Of a stretch of DNA of 6,828 bases, positions 1-6,073 are shown one piece after another. Below the pieces are notes generated by a model. The model saw only the letters and a list, made by a program, of their open reading frames with translations, had not been told where the DNA came from and did no database searches. Numbering within the stretch: position 1 is the first letter of the stretch; each line of letters begins with the position of its first letter. Where the stretch lies: NCBI GenBank assembly GCA_013335845.1, contig JAAXUU010000070.1, positions 1 through 6,828 on the forward strand, given 5' to 3'. Both the position numbers and the translations under genes were made by a program. This stretch comes from Actinomycetota bacterium. GTDB lineage: Bacteria; Actinomycetota; Coriobacteriia; Coriobacteriales; RUG844.

Positions 1-1
1 A

Positions 2-2401
2 CCTAACGCCCGATTGAATATCGTTTCGGGTCCCATGAGTCCTGCGGATATGCGGTATCTGAAAGATCTCGTGGCAGGCTTCGGTATCGATGCGATCTTC
101 TTGCCGGATGGCTCGGATGCCCTCGATGGTGCCCACATGCAGGAGTACGCACGCTTGAAAAGCGGGGGGACAGCAATGAAGGACGTGCGAAAGATGGCCG
201 GCGCGCGTCATACACTCGAGCTGTCGACGTTCGTGGCGGATGAGTACTCTCCGGCAGTCTACCTTTTGGAGAACCACGGAGTCCCCTATACGCGTTTGAA
301 TACACCCGTCGGTCTTCGCGATATCGATGCGTTGGTCGAGGTGCTGGCTTGGTTCGCAGAGCAACAGGCCGAGCGCTCGAATGCAGTGGGCCATAGTCTG
401 CGCATCGCCAAGAATGCATATGCATCGAGCAGGGAGAAGATCGGTGCATTCAGGCAGCGTCTTTCAATGGAGCGGGGCCGCTATATCGATGCGATGGTCG
501 ACTCGCACAAGTACAATGCAGAGGGTCGTGCTGCTGTTTTCGGCGAACCCGATTTCATCGTCGCGATGGTTCGTATGTGCTGCGAAGAGGGCATCATGCC
601 CGTGGTGGTGGCATGCGGAACCAAGTGTCTCACGTTGCATGAGACGATCAAGGAAGATCTCGATGAACTGGCAGCGCGCCTCCTGGTTGATTCCTATGAA
701 GTCATCGACGAAGCGGACTTCGGCGATATCGAGCGCCTTGCCGTCGAGCTGGGAGCCAATGTGCTCATAGGCTCATCTGACGCCCGCCGCATTGAAGAGT
801 CCCGAGCCATTCCGCTTGTCCGTTGTGCATTTCCCATACACGACCATATCGGGGGGCAACGTGTGCGTACGATGGGATACGAGGGGTCGTTGATCCTCTT
901 GGACCGCATCACGAATGCTCTCTTGCAACGTAAAGTGGGCTCCTTCAGGGAAGCCATCAAGCAGTCCTTCTTCGAGGAATCGTCGTTCGAGCAGGAGAAG
1001 ATCCTGCATTCGCAGCCGAACCTTCAGACGCACTCGAAGATGCACCAGAAGGAACAGGTACTCGCTTCCGGCAGCGCAGTCAAACCGCGTATCGATACAG
1101 GTACCCACCCGTGCTTCTCGGAAGGGTGCTCTTCGACCAACGCGCGTATACACCTCGCGGTAGCACCGAAGTGCAACATCTCATGCAATTATTGCGTCCG
1201 CAAGTTCGATTGCCCCAACGAGAGCAGACCGGGTGTTACCAGCACGGTGCTCTCTCCCGAGCAGGCGCGCGATCGCTATGTTGAGGCACGGGAGAAGATC
1301 GAGAACCTTACCGTGGTCGGGATAGCCGGCCCCGGCGATGCCTTGGCTGATTTCGAGAACACCCGTAGGACTTTGGAACTTATCCGTGCGGAGGACGAGA
1401 ACGTCACCTTCTGCTTGAGCACCACCGGTCTTCTGCTTCCGCGCTATGCACGAGAGATCGCCGACTTGGGAGTGACGCACGTCACTGTCACCATGAATGC
1501 GGTGGACCCCACGATAGGCGCCAAGATCTACAAGTACGCCCGTCTCGATGGGTTAACCTACACGGGAGAGGCTGCGGCAGCGGTGCTCCTTTCCAACCAG
1601 ATCGAGGGTATCAAGATCCTTATAGAGATGGGCCTCATCGTGAAGGTAAACACGGTGCTTATTTCGGGCGTGAATGATACCCACGTCGAGGAGGTTGCCA
1701 AGAAGGCTGCCGAACTCGGTGCGTTCGTCTGCAATATCATGCAGATGATCCCGGTGGAGGGAAGTGCGTTCGAGCATCTCCCCCAAGTGGACATGCACAC
1801 GCTGCGCGGTGTTCGCATGAGGTGCTCCACACACATCAAGCAGATGCATCATTGCCAACAATGCAGAGCTGACGCAGCAGGGAAGATTTTCGAGGATATA
1901 TCGCATCTGCTCAGCACGCCGGAGTCCGCAAAAGAGAAGGCGGCTACTGCGAATCCTGCTTCACGCCGTGCCGAGGTCGCTGCCGATCGCGATGTACGCG
2001 CTAAGCATCTGCCGGCTTCGCGCACCGTCAAGATCGCTGTCGCAACGCGTGGGGGGATGGTGGTGGATCAACACTTCGGACATGCGAGTGCGTTCGCGAT
2101 CTACCAATCGGACGGCGCGAGCGTGCGTTACCTGGAGAGTCGCGACGTCGAGACCTATTGTACCGGCGCAGACGACTGCGATAGCACCGATAAGAAAAGC
2201 AAGCTCGACGGTTCTTTGAAGACCGTATCCGATTGTGTTGCGGTATTGGCCCTGCGTATAGGTCACGCGCCGAGCCGGGAGCTTCTACAGAGAAACATCG
2301 TTCCGATCGCAACCTGTGACCGTGTCGAAGACGCCGTACTTGAGGCTGCACGCGGTGTCGCGACCCCGCTATCCGGTGCCGGCGAGGCGCTGAGTTCATA
2401 A
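2..2401 (+). CDS. nifN-B: NifN-NifB fusion with C-terminal NifX-like domain (5' partial)
   Basis: This protein assembles the nitrogenase iron-molybdenum cofactor. Residues are counted from the TTG at 14, which is not the real start: the frame is open to the left edge and NifN homology already runs there. Residues 1-318 are the C-terminal part of a NifN/NifK-type subunit, with RGRYIDAMVDSHKYN (154-168), FGEPDF (176-181), FPIHDHIGGQR (273-283) and GYEGS (288-292). A polar linker (about 319-364) leads to NifB: HPC (365-367), ARIH (377-380), the radical-SAM cysteines C387, C391 and C394, NESRPGV (402-408), GIAGPGDALA (436-445), TVTMNAVDP (491-499) and the terminal CQQCRADA (614-621). NifB makes the 8Fe-9S-C NifB-co from two 4Fe-4S clusters and SAM. 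A second linker leads to a NifX-like domain (about 672-780) with ATRGG, HFGH (687-690) and YCTG. NifN-B fusions are known in clostridia. A NifK origin of the first part is possible but unlikely. NifE should lie upstream. Confidence 0.93.
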   Translation, partial: PNARLNIVSGPMSPADMRYLKDLVAGFGIDAIFLPDGSDALDGAHMQEYARLKSGGTAMKDVRKMAGARHTLELSTFVADEYSPAVYLLENHGVPYTRLNTPVGLRDIDALVEVLAWFAEQQAERSNAVGHSLRIAKNAYASSREKIGAFRQRLSMERGRYIDAMVDSHKYNAEGRAAVFGEPDFIVAMVRMCCEEGIMPVVVACGTKCLTLHETIKEDLDELAARLLVDSYEVIDEADFGDIERLAVELGANVLIGSSDARRIEESRAIPLVRCAFPIHDHIGGQRVRTMGYEGSLILLDRITNALLQRKVGSFREAIKQSFFEESSFEQEKILHSQPNLQTHSKMHQKEQVLASGSAVKPRIDTGTHPCFSEGCSSTNARIHLAVAPKCNISCNYCVRKFDCPNESRPGVTSTVLSPEQARDRYVEAREKIENLTVVGIAGPGDALADFENTRRTLELIRAEDENVTFCLSTTGLLLPRYAREIADLGVTHVTVTMNAVDPTIGAKIYKYARLDGLTYTGEAAAAVLLSNQIEGIKILIEMGLIVKVNTVLISGVNDTHVEEVAKKAAELGAFVCNIMQMIPVEGSAFEHLPQVDMHTLRGVRMRCSTHIKQMHHCQQCRADAAGKIFEDISHLLSTPESAKEKAATANPASRRAEVAADRDVRAKHLPASRTVKIAVATRGGMVVDQHFGHASAFAIYQSDGASVRYLESRDVETYCTGADDCDSTDKKSKLDGSLKTVSDCVAVLALRIGHAPSRELLQRNIVPIATCDRVEDAVLEAARGVATPLSGAGEALSS

Positions 2402-2433
2402 AGTTCCGGAATCGGCGATGCGTCGAATCCCCC

Positions 2434-2478
2434 TATAACGCTTCTGCCGTACACGGTGTGTTCGGCAGAAGCGTTATA
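2434..2478 (+). repeat. Long inverted repeat (hairpin) after nifN-B
   Basis: TATAACGCTTCTGCCG (2434-2449) is exactly complementary to CGGCAGAAGCGTTATA (2463-2478), giving a 16-bp perfect stem. The spacer continues it: ACAC (2451-2454) can pair with GTGT (2458-2461) after one T-T mismatch, leaving a GGT loop. It sits 32 bases after the nifN-B stop and 67 bases before the kinase start. It could end or protect the nifN-B transcript, but neither strand shows a T-run after the stem, so it is not a standard intrinsic terminator. The repeat is seen directly; its role is unknown. Confidence 0.85.
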
Positions 2479-2525
2479 CATTAGCAATATGCTTGAAACA
2501 GGACGCTTTTACAATTGGGGGACCA

Positions 2526-2549
2526 ATGAGTGAAAGGCGAATCCTATGA
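2526..2549 (+). CDS. Possible 7-codon leader ORF before the kinase
   Basis: An ATG at 2526 opens a seven-codon frame (MSERRIL) whose TGA at 2547-2549 overlaps the kinase ATG at 2546 as ATGA, the same overlap seen between the kinase and the response regulator. A G-run (GGGGGA, 2517-2522) lies three bases before its ATG, closer than ideal. The kinase has its own ribosome site inside this frame, so the short ORF may be chance. If translated, it would couple initiation at the kinase to upstream translation. Confidence 0.2.
   Translation: MSERRIL
2532..2537 (+). promoter_or_regulatory. Ribosome binding site of the sensor kinase
   Basis: GAAAGG ends eight bases before the ATG at 2546, normal spacing. 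It supports this ATG as the kinase start, in agreement with homology to the family N-terminal domain beginning within the first ten residues. Confidence 0.6.
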
Positions 2550-3961
2550 TAGACAAACAGACACATATATCGAATATATACGATAACCTTCAACTTCTCG
2601 CAGATCTTGGCTGCTGCATGACATCTTTATTCGTTGCCACGGAAGAGGGATATCAAGTGCTGGCGACAGCACAACCGGCCACAGCCGCCATCCTTGCCCC
2701 CGCTCGCTCGGTCGGTGATTTCGCGGTCGTTCGCGATGAAGAGATCAACGCGTGTTTTTCCAAAGGGGCGCTACAAAAGGGAAAGCGCTTGCAGAGGGTG
2801 AAAGATGCGGTATCGTTTTCAACGCATGCGTATCCCATCGGCCTTTCCGAGACCTATGCGGTGATCGCGCGGGACATCCCCGCGATCATCTACGATTGTC
2901 TCGGACCGATGGAAGATGCGTTCATCGGTGCCGCGGTTGCGCTTAACGAGTTCCTGGGAACGCGGATCCTCTCCTACAAAGATACCGACAGGCCATTTTC
3001 CACGACGCGTTCAGCCGGTGATGGGATCTGCATCCTCGACGATTTCGGGAATGTGAACTATTCGAGCCCCAACCTTGCGGGCATCTTACGTAAAGCCCAA
3101 GGCGCGATCGCGGAAACCCTGTACGGGATCAAGGGACTGCCGGAGGAAGAGATAGAACTTATCGCCGACCTGCTGAAGGATAAGAAATGCGTGGCCGGTG
3201 ATGTGCAGGTCGGAGACCGAGTGCACTACCGTCGATTCGTACCCTTCGTACAGGGTGGGATCATTTTGGTCGAAGATGTCTCGCGGCACCGTGCCCATGA
3301 AAGGGAATTGCGGGTAAAAGAGGCGACCATCAGGGAGATGCACCACCGAGTGAAGAATAACCTGCAATCGATCGAATCACTGTTGCGTATCCAGATGCGG
3401 AGAAGTCAGAACGATTCTGTGAGAGCGGCTCTGACCGAAGCGACCATGCGTATAGAAGCGATGGCCGTTGTGCATGAAATGCTTTCGGTATCGGAAGATG
3501 AGCATGTGTATATCGCGCAGATGGCGCGTACGGTCGCCGATCGCGTGCGCCTCTCCATGACGGGTGTTTATGGTGGGGAATTCAGTATCGGGGTACACGG
3601 CGACGCAGGACGCATGGACGCCCACAGCGCGTCGAGTCTCGCTATCGCCCTTACCGAGATGCTTCAAAATGCCATAGAGCATGGCTTCGAAGGACAGCCG
3701 GAGGGTCGTATCGAAGTGATGTTCCGACGTACGGCTCGTGAAATAGAAGTAAGCATCACAGACAACGGACGCGGTCTGCCTGAGGATTTCTCGCTTGATG
3801 GCACGCAAAGCATCGGGCTCACCCTCATAAAGGCGATGATCGAAGACGATCTCGGAGCAGCGCTGGAATACGGATCTTCCAAGGCGGGCGGTGCTCTCTT
3901 CAGGATAGTCATTCCTGCTTCAGATGGCGTATCAGATAGCGAAGGGGGTGGGGAGGTATGA
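2546..3961 (+). CDS. Cytosolic sensor histidine kinase, PdtaS/EutW type (HisKA_2)
   Basis: This is the sensor kinase expected to phosphorylate the ANTAR regulator encoded next to it. Residues 5-145 resemble the GAF-like N-terminal sensor domain of PdtaS/EutW kinases (LADLG...TSLFVATEEG, then AQPATAA and SVGDF). Residues about 155-248 look like a PAS domain (GDGICILDDFGNVNYSSPN). The HisKA_2 dimerisation domain starts near 256 with EMHHRVKNNLQS (264-275); the phosphoacceptor is most likely H267, the His directly before RVKNN. The HATPase_c domain (about 345-456) has the N box EMLQNAIEHGF (N375), the G1 box DNGRG (406-410) and SIGLTLIKAM (422-431). No membrane segment or signal peptide is visible, so the signal is probably intracellular. 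M. tuberculosis PdtaS and the ethanolamine sensor EutW share this layout. The ligand here cannot be read from sequence; placement between nif genes suggests a nitrogen, redox or metal signal. Confidence 0.9.
   Translation: MIDKQTHISNIYDNLQLLADLGCCMTSLFVATEEGYQVLATAQPATAAILAPARSVGDFAVVRDEEINACFSKGALQKGKRLQRVKDAVSFSTHAYPIGLSETYAVIARDIPAIIYDCLGPMEDAFIGAAVALNEFLGTRILSYKDTDRPFSTTRSAGDGICILDDFGNVNYSSPNLAGILRKAQGAIAETLYGIKGLPEEEIELIADLLKDKKCVAGDVQVGDRVHYRRFVPFVQGGIILVEDVSRHRAHERELRVKEATIREMHHRVKNNLQSIESLLRIQMRRSQNDSVRAALTEATMRIEAMAVVHEMLSVSEDEHVYIAQMARTVADRVRLSMTGVYGGEFSIGVHGDAGRMDAHSASSLAIALTEMLQNAIEHGFEGQPEGRIEVMFRRTAREIEVSITDNGRGLPEDFSLDGTQSIGLTLIKAMIEDDLGAALEYGSSKAGGALFRIVIPASDGVSDSEGGGEV
3942..3956 (+). 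promoter_or_regulatory. Purine-rich ribosome site inside the kinase 3' end
   Basis: AAGGGGG (3942-3948) lies nine bases before the response-regulator ATG at 3958, and a second GGGGAGG (3950-3956) lies only one base before it. The first is the better placed. Together with the ATGA stop-start overlap this indicates translationally coupled synthesis of kinase and regulator, keeping the pair in a fixed ratio. Confidence 0.6.
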
Positions 3962-4527
3962 GGATCGTAACCGTAGAGGATGAAGCCATCATCCGACTCG
4001 ACCTTTGTGAGATCCTACGTGACAACGGTCACGAGGTGGTCGGGGAAGCGCGCGATGCACAGAGCGCCATCGCGATGATTCGCGCAACGAAGCCGGACTG
4101 CGTGTTCCTCGATATGCAACTACATTCAAGCAGCGGCCTCGAGGTTCTCGAGGAGTTCAAAGACGAGCGGATCGCGCCATTCATCATGGTCACTGCGTTC
4201 TCACAGTCGAAAATCATACAGCAGGCTCAGGACCTCGGTGCGATGGCATATATCGTCAAACCCTTTTCCGAGAAGGATATCTTGCCTGCGCTCCAAATAG
4301 CGGTTGCCCGCTTCGTAGAAGCGACGATGCTGGCGGATGAAGTGAGTGATCTGCAGGCGCGGTTGGAGACGCGGAAGCTGGTCGAGCGCGCCAAGGGTAT
4401 TCTGATGACCAAGGGCATGAGTGAACCGGAAGCTTTTTCAAAGCTCCAAAAAGCCGCGATGGATTCCGGTAAGACACTCAAGGCGGTTGCGGAAACAGTG
4501 ATTTTCAGCCAGAAGATGGACCTCTGA
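3958..4527 (+). CDS. Response regulator with RNA-binding ANTAR output domain
   Basis: This is a two-component regulator that acts on RNA rather than DNA. Residues 1-120 form a receiver domain with the acidic pair E7/D8, phosphoacceptor D52 (VFLDMQ), conserved T79 (VTAF) and K101 (VKPF). A short helical region (about 121-134) leads to the ANTAR domain (about 135-185), with LVERAKGILMTKGMSEPEAF followed by a helix (FSKLQKAAMDSGKTLKAVAETVI). ANTAR domains of EutV, AmiR, NasR and PdtaR bind paired stem-loops with hexanucleotide loops in leader RNAs and usually cause antitermination, often at nitrogen-metabolism genes. Its length (189 residues) is normal for the PdtaR/EutV group. Its start overlaps the kinase stop by four bases, so the two are very likely cognate. 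The targets are not visible; nif transcripts are the natural guess. D52 phosphorylation is expected to drive dimerisation and RNA binding. Confidence 0.93.
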   Translation: MRIVTVEDEAIIRLDLCEILRDNGHEVVGEARDAQSAIAMIRATKPDCVFLDMQLHSSSGLEVLEEFKDERIAPFIMVTAFSQSKIIQQAQDLGAMAYIVKPFSEKDILPALQIAVARFVEATMLADEVSDLQARLETRKLVERAKGILMTKGMSEPEAFSKLQKAAMDSGKTLKAVAETVIFSQKMDL

Positions 4528-4551
4528 AGAAGAACCTTCTCTGTGGGAAGG
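4528..4551 (+). promoter_or_regulatory. Alternative hairpins over the nifV ribosome site
   Basis: In the 28-base gap before nifV, CCTTCTC (4535-4541) can pair with GGGAAGG (4545-4551), which contains the only Shine-Dalgarno-like sequence for nifV. It can pair instead through CTTCT (4536-4540) with AGAAG (4528-4532), which starts right after the regulator stop. The two pairings exclude each other. A ribosome finishing the regulator gene would cover the left part and could free the ribosome site. The complementarity is seen; the switch is inferred, and the helices are short enough to be chance. Confidence 0.35.
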
Positions 4552-4555
4552 CGCG

Positions 4556-5782
4556 GTGTTTAGCATGGACAAGTTAGGGCAGCTTCACGATATGGCGCCA
4601 CAACCGAATCAAGATGGGACATATGCTTCCACCCCGGCATTGCCACTACCCCTCGCCTCGAACTTGGGTGCAGTGCGCTTCGACGATACGACCTTGCGAG
4701 ATGGCGAACAGACGGCCCATGTCGTGTTTTCTCGGGAAGAGAAACTGACTATCGCACGTATGCTCGATGAGGTCGGGGTCGATCAGGTAGAGGCCGGTAT
4801 CCCTGCGATGGGCGGTGCCGAGCGGGACTTGGTGGAAGAGATAGCACACATGGGACTTAGGGCATCCGTTTCCGGTTGGAGCCGAGCTATCCCAAGGGAC
4901 ATCAGGCAGACGCTCGATTGCGGAGTCGACGCTATAGCCATTTCGCTCCCAACAAGTGATATCCATCTGCAGGCGAAGCTCGGAAAGAGCCGCACCTGGG
5001 TTTTGGCGACGATCAAGCGTTGTGTAGCACTCGCCAAAGAAACAGGAGTCTATGTCTCCGTCGGTGCCGAAGATGCATCCCGCACGGAGCTCTCGTTTCT
5101 CTGCGAGTATGCGAAGGCGGCCGCTTCGGAGGGTGCGAACCGCTTGAGATTCTGTGATACGGTCGGTATCATGGACCCATTCCGTATGTACAGTGCCATC
5201 CATAGCTTGCGATCGGAAACCGATCTCGAGTTGGAAGTGCATACCCACAACGATTTCGGGATGGCTGTTGCAAATACGCTCGCGGGGCTTCACGCGGGCG
5301 CTACGTGGGCCAACACGACGATCGGCGGTCTGGGTGAACGTGCAGGGAACGCCCCCCTGGAAGAGCTGGTCATGGCGCTACGCCACATAGAGGGAATGAC
5401 CATGAGCCAAGACACGCGACGCTTCACGGAAATCGTGGGCTACGTGATGGCGGCTTCCGCACGTGAGGTTCCATCGGCTAAACCGATTGTCGGCCGTACC
5501 GTGTTCGCACATGAGGCCGGTATCCATGCGGACGGAGTCATAAAGAATCCGGCGTCCTACGAAGCCTTCGCTCCGAGCGAGGTGGGCGCAACGCGTTCGA
5601 TCGTAGTGGGAAAGCACTCGGGCCGACATACCTTGACGATGAAGTTCGATGGTTTCGGTTCGCCGATAACACCCGAAGAAGCCGGTCGGCTTTTACCTTT
5701 CGTCCGCAATCGCGCCATAGAGTTGAAACGTTCCCTCTCCGATGAAGAGTTACGGGTTCTACGGAGCGGGATCACTCTCTGA
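4556..5782 (+). CDS. nifV: Homocitrate synthase NifV
   Basis: NifV condenses acetyl-CoA with 2-oxoglutarate to give R-homocitrate, the organic ligand of FeMo-co. It belongs to the HMGL-like TIM-barrel family. The barrel opens with FDDTTLRDGEQTAHVVF (42-58), where R48-D49 and the first metal-site Asp lie. It continues with VEAGIPAMG (78-86), the metal-binding HTHNDFGMAVAN (229-240) and GGLGERAGNAPLEE (257-270), and ends with HEAGIHADGV (319-328) and VGKHSGRHTL (351-360), typical of homocitrate and isopropylmalate synthases. The nif context favours homocitrate synthase over LeuA; there is no long LeuA-type regulatory domain. Family members usually begin a few residues before the DTTLRDGEQ motif, but here about 40 residues precede it from the GTG at 4556. 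ATG codons at 4565 and 4592 are alternative starts. The GGGAAGG at 4545-4551 is four bases from the GTG and 13 from the first ATG, so the start is uncertain. It is probably cotranscribed with the kinase and regulator genes. Confidence 0.93.
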   Translation: MFSMDKLGQLHDMAPQPNQDGTYASTPALPLPLASNLGAVRFDDTTLRDGEQTAHVVFSREEKLTIARMLDEVGVDQVEAGIPAMGGAERDLVEEIAHMGLRASVSGWSRAIPRDIRQTLDCGVDAIAISLPTSDIHLQAKLGKSRTWVLATIKRCVALAKETGVYVSVGAEDASRTELSFLCEYAKAAASEGANRLRFCDTVGIMDPFRMYSAIHSLRSETDLELEVHTHNDFGMAVANTLAGLHAGATWANTTIGGLGERAGNAPLEELVMALRHIEGMTMSQDTRRFTEIVGYVMAASAREVPSAKPIVGRTVFAHEAGIHADGVIKNPASYEAFAPSEVGATRSIVVGKHSGRHTLTMKFDGFGSPITPEEAGRLLPFVRNRAIELKRSLSDEELRVLRSGITL

Positions 5783-5854
5783 TTTCTTTCGAATCATCCT
5801 CTGGGTTCATTAGAATAAACTTCAGATCTTCAACGGATCGCTGCTCCGATTCGA

Positions 5855-5884
5855 AGCGGCGGCGAAAGCTCGGTTCGCTCCGTT
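5855..5884 (+). terminator. Imperfect hairpin after nifV, possible terminator
   Basis: AGCGGCGGCGAA (5855-5866) can pair with TTCGCTCCGTT (5874-5884) around the loop AGCTCGG, with one bulged C and two G-T pairs. It is GC-rich and lies 72 bases after the nifV stop. Only TTAT follows rather than a T-run, so it would be a weak intrinsic terminator at best, or a 3'-end stabilising structure. Confidence 0.3.
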
Positions 5885-5896
5885 ATAGACACCATT

Positions 5897-5913
5897 TCCT
5901 CATAAAAAGAGGA
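5897..5913 (+). repeat. Small hairpin TCCTC-ATAAAAA-GAGGA
   Basis: Five perfect base pairs enclose a seven-base A-rich loop. The right arm looks like a ribosome site (AGAGGA) but no start codon follows at a usable distance. The loop does not fit the A-N-N-G-N-N hexaloop rule of ANTAR targets. It may be part of a leader fold or may be chance. Confidence 0.25.
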
Positions 5914-5946
5914 CAATCAAATTCTCAGTATGATACGAAATGCACG

Positions 5947-5975
5947 CTTTCTCGAATGGATAGCCTTCGAGAAAG
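5947..5975 (+). repeat. Perfect 10-bp inverted repeat in the control region
   Basis: CTTTCTCGAA (5947-5956) is exactly complementary to TTCGAGAAAG (5966-5975), with a nine-base spacer that can add two more G-C pairs around an ATAG loop after a bulged T. It lies about 100 bases before the TTG start at 6074. No T-run follows on either strand, so it is more likely an operator for a dimeric regulator or an RNA leader hairpin than a terminator. Confidence 0.7.
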
Positions 5976-6005
5976 GATTAGATGCCAAAATCATAGGAAT
6001 AGTAT

Positions 6006-6017
6006 GAAATGCATTTC
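6006..6017 (+). repeat. 12-bp palindrome GAAATGCATTTC
   Basis: GAAATGCATTTC is its own reverse complement. Its left part GAAATGCA also occurs at 5937-5944, and both copies follow an AGTATGA word (5927 and 6001). A perfect palindrome plus a partial copy 69 bases upstream is the usual look of a dimeric repressor or activator site. It lies 56 bases before the start at 6074. No regulator is identified. Confidence 0.45.
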
Positions 6018-6062
6018 CGGGCAAGCTCTATGCTTTCACCTACATTGAACTCCGGTTTGGGT

Positions 6063-6069
6063 AGGGAGG
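6063..6069 (+). promoter_or_regulatory. Ribosome binding site deciding the TTG start
   Basis: AGGGAGG ends four bases before TTG at 6074. No ATG or GTG in frame lies nearby (the first internal Met is residue 60), so this strong site is the main reason for choosing the TTG start. Confidence 0.65.
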
Positions 6070-6073
6070 CGTC

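Larger units (their letters stand above)
5783..6073 (+). other. Structured non-coding region between nifV and the next gene
   Basis: About 290 bases hold no convincing gene on either strand. The stretch is more AT-rich than its neighbours towards the right and contains several inverted repeats, listed separately, plus a repeated AGTATGA word (5927-5933 and 6001-6007). It probably holds the end of the nifV transcript and the promoter and control region of the gene at 6074. TATGAT at 5929-5934 resembles a -10 box but I see no matching -35 box at normal distance, so no promoter is called. Confidence 0.6.

Noticed and set aside
14..16. TTG at 14 as the start of the NifN-B protein
   Set aside because: The same frame is open to the window edge and NifN-like sequence is already running; a large N-terminal part of NifN must lie to the left.
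14..967. First part of the fusion as NifK (structural beta subunit)
   Set aside because: NifK and NifN share these motifs, but fusion to NifB is known for NifN, and a cofactor-scaffold role explains the fusion.
2493..2515. Promoter TTGAAA ... TACAAT before the kinase
   Set aside because: Both boxes look good but are only 11 bases apart, far from the usual 16-18, and no other -35 box fits the TACAAT.
2434..2545. ANTAR target element before the kinase
   Set aside because: The stems there do not carry the paired hexaloops with A at position 1 and G at position 4; I found no convincing ANTAR element anywhere in the window.
2402..2545. Sigma-54 (-24/-12) nif promoter
   Set aside because: No GG-N10-GC pair in a TGGCAC-N5-TTGCA context was seen in either intergenic region.
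4646..5293. 215-residue open frame on the minus strand inside nifV
   Set aside because: It lies wholly opposite a clear NifV coding frame, has no recognisable motif and is explained by codon bias of the real gene.
4556..5782. LeuA (isopropylmalate synthase) instead of NifV
   Set aside because: No long C-terminal leucine-sensing domain and the gene is embedded in a nif locus; substrate choice still cannot be proven by eye.
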